DNA of 64,000 nucleotides. Source: Marinobacter sp. SS5-14b (GTDB taxonomy: Bacteria > Pseudomonadota > Gammaproteobacteria > Pseudomonadales > Oleiphilaceae). Of the stretch, positions 62,635 through 64,000 are shown piece after piece. The number at the start of each line of letters is the position of its first letter. The first letter of the stretch is position 1. A model generated the notes under the pieces. It did no database searches. It was not told the DNA's origin and saw only the letters and a list, made by a program, of their open reading frames with translations. Location: assembly GCF_030541005.1 (NCBI RefSeq), contig NZ_JASSVM010000003.1, positions 310,001 to 374,000 of the forward strand, read 5' to 3'. The position numbers and the translations under genes were made by a program.

Positions 62635-62754
62635 CGAAATCCTGGCCAAGAAAAGGAATGCCAATCAACTCTAGGGAATCATACGAACTCAAGCGAGCAC
62701 TCCCTATCTCGCTTTTAGCGCCATTCGAATTTTCAAACGACAAACAGAGCAACC

Positions 62755-63930
62755 ATGCTGAACGGACCTTTTTCCCCCTGGCCCTCGTTTTCTGAAGAAG
62801 AGGCCAATGCAGTGCGCGATGTGCTTCTCTCCAATAAAGTGAATTACTGGACAGGCCAGGAGTGCCGGGAGTTCGAGCGGGAGTTTTCGCAGTTTGCGGA
62901 TTCTGAATACGCCATCGCCCTGGCCAACGGTACGGTGGCGCTGGATTTGGCGTTGAAGGCGTTGGGAATTGGCGCGGGCGATGAGGTGGTGGTTACGCCG
63001 CGCACCTTCCTGGCGTCTGCCTCCAGTATCGTTACCGCCGGTGCGGTGCCGGTGTTTGCGGATGTGTGCCCGGATTCCCAGAACATTACACCGGAATCCG
63101 TGCGCCAGGTGATTACCCCCCGTACCCGCGCCATTGTGTGCGTGCACCTGGCCGGCTGGCCGTGCGATATGGACGGCTTTATGGCGCTGGCGGAGGAGTT
63201 TGGGCTATACGTTATTGAGGATTGCGCCCAGGCTCATGGTGCCCGTTATAAGGGACGATCGGTGGGCTCTATTGGCCATGTGGGCTGTTGGTCATTCTGC
63301 CAGGACAAAATCATGACCACTGGCGGCGAGGGCGGCATGGTGACCACAAATGACAAGGCTCTGTGGGCCAAGATGTGGTCTTATAAGGACCATGGTAAGA
63401 GCTGGGATGCGGTGTATGAGCGTGAGCATGAGTCAGGATTTCGCTGGTTGCACGAGAGTTTTGGTACCAATTGGCGGATGACGGAGATGCAGGGCGCCAT
63501 TGGGCGCATTCAGCTGCGGCGTATGGAAGACTGGCGTGACCGTCGGCAGGCCAATATGGATGCCATTATGGATTGCGCCAGGGGGCTTAAGGGGTTGAGA
63601 GTGCCGGAAATTCAGCCCGGCCTGGAACACGGTGCCTACAAGTGCTATTTGTTTGTAGAGCCCTCTGAACTGTCAGCCGGTTGGAGTCGAGACCGTATCA
63701 TGGATGAGATTGTTAGCCGAGGCGTGCCCTGCTTCTCGGGTTCCTGTTCTGAAATCTATCTTGAAAAGGCATTTGATAATACTGGCTGGCAGCCGAGCGA
63801 ACGCTTGCCGGTGGCCCGGGAGCTGGGGGAGACTAGCCTGATGTTTTTAGTGCACCCCACGCTGACACAGAGTGAGATCGAAAAAACCTGTGCTGTACCT
63901 ACTGCGGTGATGGCCGAAGGATCGCGTTAA
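62755..63930 (+). CDS. DegT/DnrJ/EryC1-type aminotransferase
   Basis: 391 residues. FSPWPSFSEEEANAVRDVLLSNKVNYWTGQECREFE; ANGTVALDLALKALGIGAGDEVVVTPRTF; VIEDCAQAHGARYKG (Asp156, Gln159); PLP lysine Lys185 in CWSFCQDKIMTTGGEGGM; SYKDHGKSWDA and GTNWRMTEMQGAIG. Likely aminates a 4-keto sugar, for example the product of the dehydratase encoded next (PglF/PglE-like pair). Its stop overlaps the next start by 1 bp. Confidence 0.9.
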   Translation: MLNGPFSPWPSFSEEEANAVRDVLLSNKVNYWTGQECREFEREFSQFADSEYAIALANGTVALDLALKALGIGAGDEVVVTPRTFLASASSIVTAGAVPVFADVCPDSQNITPESVRQVITPRTRAIVCVHLAGWPCDMDGFMALAEEFGLYVIEDCAQAHGARYKGRSVGSIGHVGCWSFCQDKIMTTGGEGGMVTTNDKALWAKMWSYKDHGKSWDAVYEREHESGFRWLHESFGTNWRMTEMQGAIGRIQLRRMEDWRDRRQANMDAIMDCARGLKGLRVPEIQPGLEHGAYKCYLFVEPSELSAGWSRDRIMDEIVSRGVPCFSGSCSEIYLEKAFDNTGWQPSERLPVARELGETSLMFLVHPTLTQSEIEKTCAVPTAVMAEGSR

Positions 63931-64000
63931 TGTTCCAGAAATTCCTGAACTTGCCCCGTTTTCACAAGCGCCTGATTTCTGTGTTGGCGGATGTTATTGC
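63930..64000 (+). CDS. Start of a PglF/WbpM-type polysaccharide biosynthesis dehydratase (partial)
   Basis: Only 23 codons are visible: MFQKFLNLPRFHKRLISVLA then DVI before the window ends. The LPR---KRLISVLADV text is the usual N-terminus of membrane-anchored CapD/WbpM/PglF nucleoside-diphosphate-sugar 4,6-dehydratases, ahead of their transmembrane segments. Coupled to the aminotransferase, this fits UDP-bacillosamine- or UDP-QuiNAc-type precursor synthesis. Assignment is tentative. Confidence 0.6.
   Translation, partial: MFQKFLNLPRFHKRLISVLADVI

Noticed and set aside
60754..62700. Integron cassette array with attC sites
   Set aside because: The inter-gene repeats are similar to each other, but I found no paired RYYYAAC and GTTRRRY core sites in the expected layout and no integrase gene in the window.

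Overview
The window looks like chromosomal DNA of a moderately GC-rich marine gammaproteobacterium, most likely Marinobacter or a close relative. This is inferred from the type IV pilus block pilA / pilB-pilC-pilD-coaE, an RpoN-type pilA promoter, RfaH with a canonical ops site, YfaZ, YacG and Bax family proteins. No rRNA, tRNA, prophage or CRISPR array was seen.

Layout. (1) 1-11 kb: conserved genes, mostly on the minus strand: the end of a LuxR-family regulator, an acyltransferase, a Bax-like glucosaminidase, a large lipoprotein, YfaZ, YacG, a hybrid sensor kinase, TrmO, an envelope protein and CoaE. (2) 11-16 kb: pilD, pilC and pilB on the minus strand, with pilA divergent behind a sigma-54 promoter. 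(3) 16-19.4 kb: an accessory islet directly downstream of pilA. It holds about 18 copies of a 26-27 bp hairpin repeat, five copies of a GC-rich stem-loop, a truncated and a complete Y1 (REP-associated type) transposase gene, and a brnTA toxin-antitoxin pair. (4) 19.4-28 kb: a Fic-fold protein with a degenerate active site, PpnP, membrane and lipoprotein genes, a VWA PEP-CTERM protein, a dihaem cytochrome, a beta-CASP nuclease, a second Y1 transposase (RAYT) bracketed by REP composites, CysQ and RfaH. (5) 28.4-64 kb: one very long plus-strand surface-polysaccharide locus running off the right edge.

The polysaccharide locus appears to be of Wzx/Wzy type. wzi, an SLBB export protein and Wzz come first; the ops site inside wzi should load RfaH made from the gene just upstream. 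rfbB and rfbA, a VioA-like aminotransferase, an ATP-grasp ligase and a GNAT enzyme suggest an acylated dTDP-4-amino-4,6-dideoxyglucose. TviC/WbpP- and TviB/WbpO-like enzymes suggest UDP-GalNAcA-type uronic acids, and two AsnB-type amidotransferases may amidate them. Three glycosyltransferases, a PglC-like initiating transferase, Wzx, two Wzy candidates, Ugd and a PglF/WbpM-type dehydratase complete it. Signs of recombination inside it are AT-rich genes, a decayed IS5-family element, a frameshifted gene remnant, a tviB 3'-end duplication fused to a truncated phosphodiesterase gene, and parDE, dinJ-yafQ and DUF2442 cargo.

A palindromic element built on GGGGTC(A/T)GACCCC is scattered through the window (about 15 sites). 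Coordinates and motifs were read by eye. Family names come from recognisable motifs, not from database searches.
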